From F22 sp963668535 (GTDB lineage Bacteria > Bacteroidota > Bacteroidia > Bacteroidales > Bacteroidaceae), in assembly GCA_963668535.1 (NCBI GenBank), contig OY764867.1:744001-808000 (forward strand): a stretch of 64,000 nt of DNA. The letters are read 5' to 3'. A program made the position numbers and the translations under genes. Under the pieces are notes generated by a model. It saw nothing but the letters and a program-made list of their open reading frames with translations, searched no databases and was not told where the DNA came from. Each line of letters begins with the position of its first letter. Position 1 is the first letter of the stretch. Positions 62,676-64,000 of this stretch are shown piece after piece.

Positions 62676-63365
62676 TTATTTTGTTTCAGCAAAAATACCG
62701 CTGCCCACTCGCACCATGGTACTTCCTTGTTCCACAGCAATAGGGAAATCGTGTGTCATCCCCATTGACAACTCACAAAACGATGGTCTTTCTGAAAAAT
62801 AAGATGCTTTCACCTGATCATATGTTGCCTTTAAGGTTTCGAAGTCAGCAAGAATACGCAAACGATCATCTGTATTGCTAGCCATCCCCATGATACCACA
62901 GATACGTACAAAAGGCATACTTTTCCACTCACCTTCTTCTAGCATTTCGACAAGCGATTCTGGTGTAAAACCAAATTTGCTCTCTTCTTGCGCCACATGC
63001 ACTTCAAGCAAGCAATCGATCGTGCGTCCTACTGTCTGCCCTTGTTTATTAATCTCCTGCATCAAGCGCATACTATCTACTGCATGAATCATCTTGACAT
63101 AGGGAGCAATATATTTGACCTTATTACGTTGAAGATGGCCGATAAAATGCCACTCAATATCTTCATGAGTGACTTCTGCATGCTTTAACTCAAGTTCCTG
63201 TACCCTACTTTCACCAAACAAACGCTGACCAGCATCGTAAGCAGCTTCAATATCCTCACATGTGTGATATTTACTTACCGCCAACAACCGTGTAGCAAGA
63301 GGCAACTGATTCTTGATTTGAGCTATACGCCCAGCAATTTCTTCTTTACGCTCTGCAGATGTCAT
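62676..63365 (-). CDS. YggS/PROSC-type PLP-binding protein
   Basis: 229 residues. Alanine-racemase-like TIM barrel with the PLP lysine probably Lys32 in LLAVSKYH, WHFIGHLQRNKVKYI near 72-86 and CELSMGMTHDFPIAVEQGSTMVRVG near 200-224 (key: SMGMTxD and GSTMVRVG). Function: PLP homeostasis. Starts on the stop codon of the DUF4494 gene (TAATG). Confidence 0.96.
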   Translation of the reverse strand: MTSAERKEEIAGRIAQIKNQLPLATRLLAVSKYHTCEDIEAAYDAGQRLFGESRVQELELKHAEVTHEDIEWHFIGHLQRNKVKYIAPYVKMIHAVDSMRLMQEINKQGQTVGRTIDCLLEVHVAQEESKFGFTPESLVEMLEEGEWKSMPFVRICGIMGMASNTDDRLRILADFETLKATYDQVKASYFSERPSFCELSMGMTHDFPIAVEQGSTMVRVGSGIFAETK

Positions 63366-63862
63366 TATTCAGCAGTTTCAATAGGTGATTCTTGTGAAGA
63401 AGTTGCTTGTTCACCAGCTTCTGCATACAAGTTTTCATACACATCCATCAGAGGAGTTTCAGTAACCGCTCCAATAGCATAGTCAGCAAGTGTATTTTTC
63501 ATACCTTCATCTAGACGTCGCACAGCATCATGCAAGTCAGATGCTTGTACTAGCATTTGAGAAGCAGTTTTCTTTTCGTTCCCACTTTTTTCATCCAAAG
63601 TGATAAAAATCACCTTACATTTAAAAAAGCGATCAGCACTTTCCTCAGCAGTCAAAAACAATTCGGCATACTTGGCACGCTTGATATCAGCAATCACAAA
63701 TTCTCCTTGAGATACAAATGGCAACATCTCTTCTGTGATGCGTGCCTCTGCATCTGTAAAATTCTCTGCACTGACCAAATAAGGCTCAGTAACTCGTTTT
63801 GGAGAACCATTTTCCATCATCTTCTCATAGCGCACTTTGCACTCAAACCACGATTGCATCAT
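63365..63862 (-). CDS. DUF4494 protein
   Basis: 165 residues, no signal peptide. The opening QSWFECKVRYEKM and EPYLVSAENFTDAEARI match the DUF4494 family of Bacteroidales, always of unknown function. Starts with two Met codons (63862 or 63859). Translationally coupled to yggS; whether it shares a role in PLP handling is not established. Confidence 0.85.
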   Translation of the reverse strand: MMQSWFECKVRYEKMMENGSPKRVTEPYLVSAENFTDAEARITEEMLPFVSQGEFVIADIKRAKYAELFLTAEESADRFFKCKVIFITLDEKSGNEKKTASQMLVQASDLHDAVRRLDEGMKNTLADYAIGAVTETPLMDVYENLYAEAGEQATSSQESPIETAE

Positions 63863-63950
63863 AAGATTATTTATTTTTCTTGTTATTATAGTATGTAATG
63901 ATTTTGCCCTTTGTAACCACTCTAATATAAGGTTCGTTCAAAGCGTCTTG

Positions 63951-63982
63951 CAAAGATACGCAATCCACGCGAGTCACGCAAA
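63951..63982 (-). promoter_or_regulatory. Promoter of the DUF4494-YggS-S4 operon
   Basis: Minus strand TTTG (63979-63982), exactly 20 bases, TATCTTTG (63951-63958); predicted start near 63947, leader about 85 nt. Confidence 0.72.
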
Positions 63983-64000
63983 CATTCACTACACATTCAA

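Overview
The window comes from a low-GC member of the Bacteroidales (phylum Bacteroidota). The evidence is SusC/SusD-type outer-membrane machinery, lipobox lipoproteins, many start-proximal promoters with the Bacteroidota -7 element TAnnTTTG (several with TTTG 19-20 bases upstream), an LptD-type assembly protein, PPi-dependent phosphofructokinase, a eukaryotic-type (GT3) glycogen synthase, and DUF4494/DUF4488/DUF4302 families. No prophage, insertion sequence, rRNA operon or CRISPR array was seen. Most of the window is conserved chromosomal core, with two accessory surface-uptake regions.

Layout. 1-6011 (+): the 3' end of a surface-uptake operon: truncated SusC-like receptor, SusD-like lipoprotein, HExxH metallopeptidase lipoprotein and DUF4302 lipoprotein. 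6160-10497: MscS channel, HD-domain protein and LptD, with back-to-back promoters between the first two. 10608-15000 (-): sugar nucleotidyltransferase, MATE exporter, M16 peptidase and cyclophilin. 15122-17146 (+): CPA1 antiporter. 17210-23028 (-): RecQ, then tig-clpP-clpX (chaperone plus protease). 23151-25890 (-): rplM-rpsI-rpsB-tsf with structured leaders. 26173-31268 (-): DUF4488 protein and a glycogen pair (GT3 synthase then phosphorylase). 31730-40332 (-): two TonB-dependent receptors and a large lipoprotein, with an unusual palindromic repeat array between the transcription units.

40654-45215 (-): nusB-yajC-ybbR-coaE-ettA. 45434-45663 (-): a Bacteroidales-1/6S-like RNA directly downstream of infC-rpmI-rplT (45742-47087), preceded by thrS. 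49241-52904 (-): SPOR lipoprotein, ruvX, def and a large TPR protein. 53076-54696 (+): YtxH, holin-X-like and basic coiled proteins, then DUF805. 54784-58473 (-): pfp, a duplicated ModF-like ABC ATPase and a YfcE-like phosphoesterase. 58626-58810 (-): two identical tRNA-Pro(UGG). 58916-60304 (-): alanine/sodium symporter. 60637-62094 (+): rfbA-rfbC. 62227-63862 (-): DUF4494, YggS and an S4-domain protein.

The strongest non-standard signals are the five-copy 14-bp dyad array at 35244-35340, the 6S-like RNA, the infC frame with no ATG or GTG start, the structured rpsI-rpsB spacer, an almost leaderless phosphoesterase, the abutting promoter palindrome at 7112-7127, and an ABC ATPase whose first nucleotide site has lost its catalytic glutamate. 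I saw no clearly new multi-gene system; the candidates closest to that are the accessory uptake loci and the repeat array beside them.
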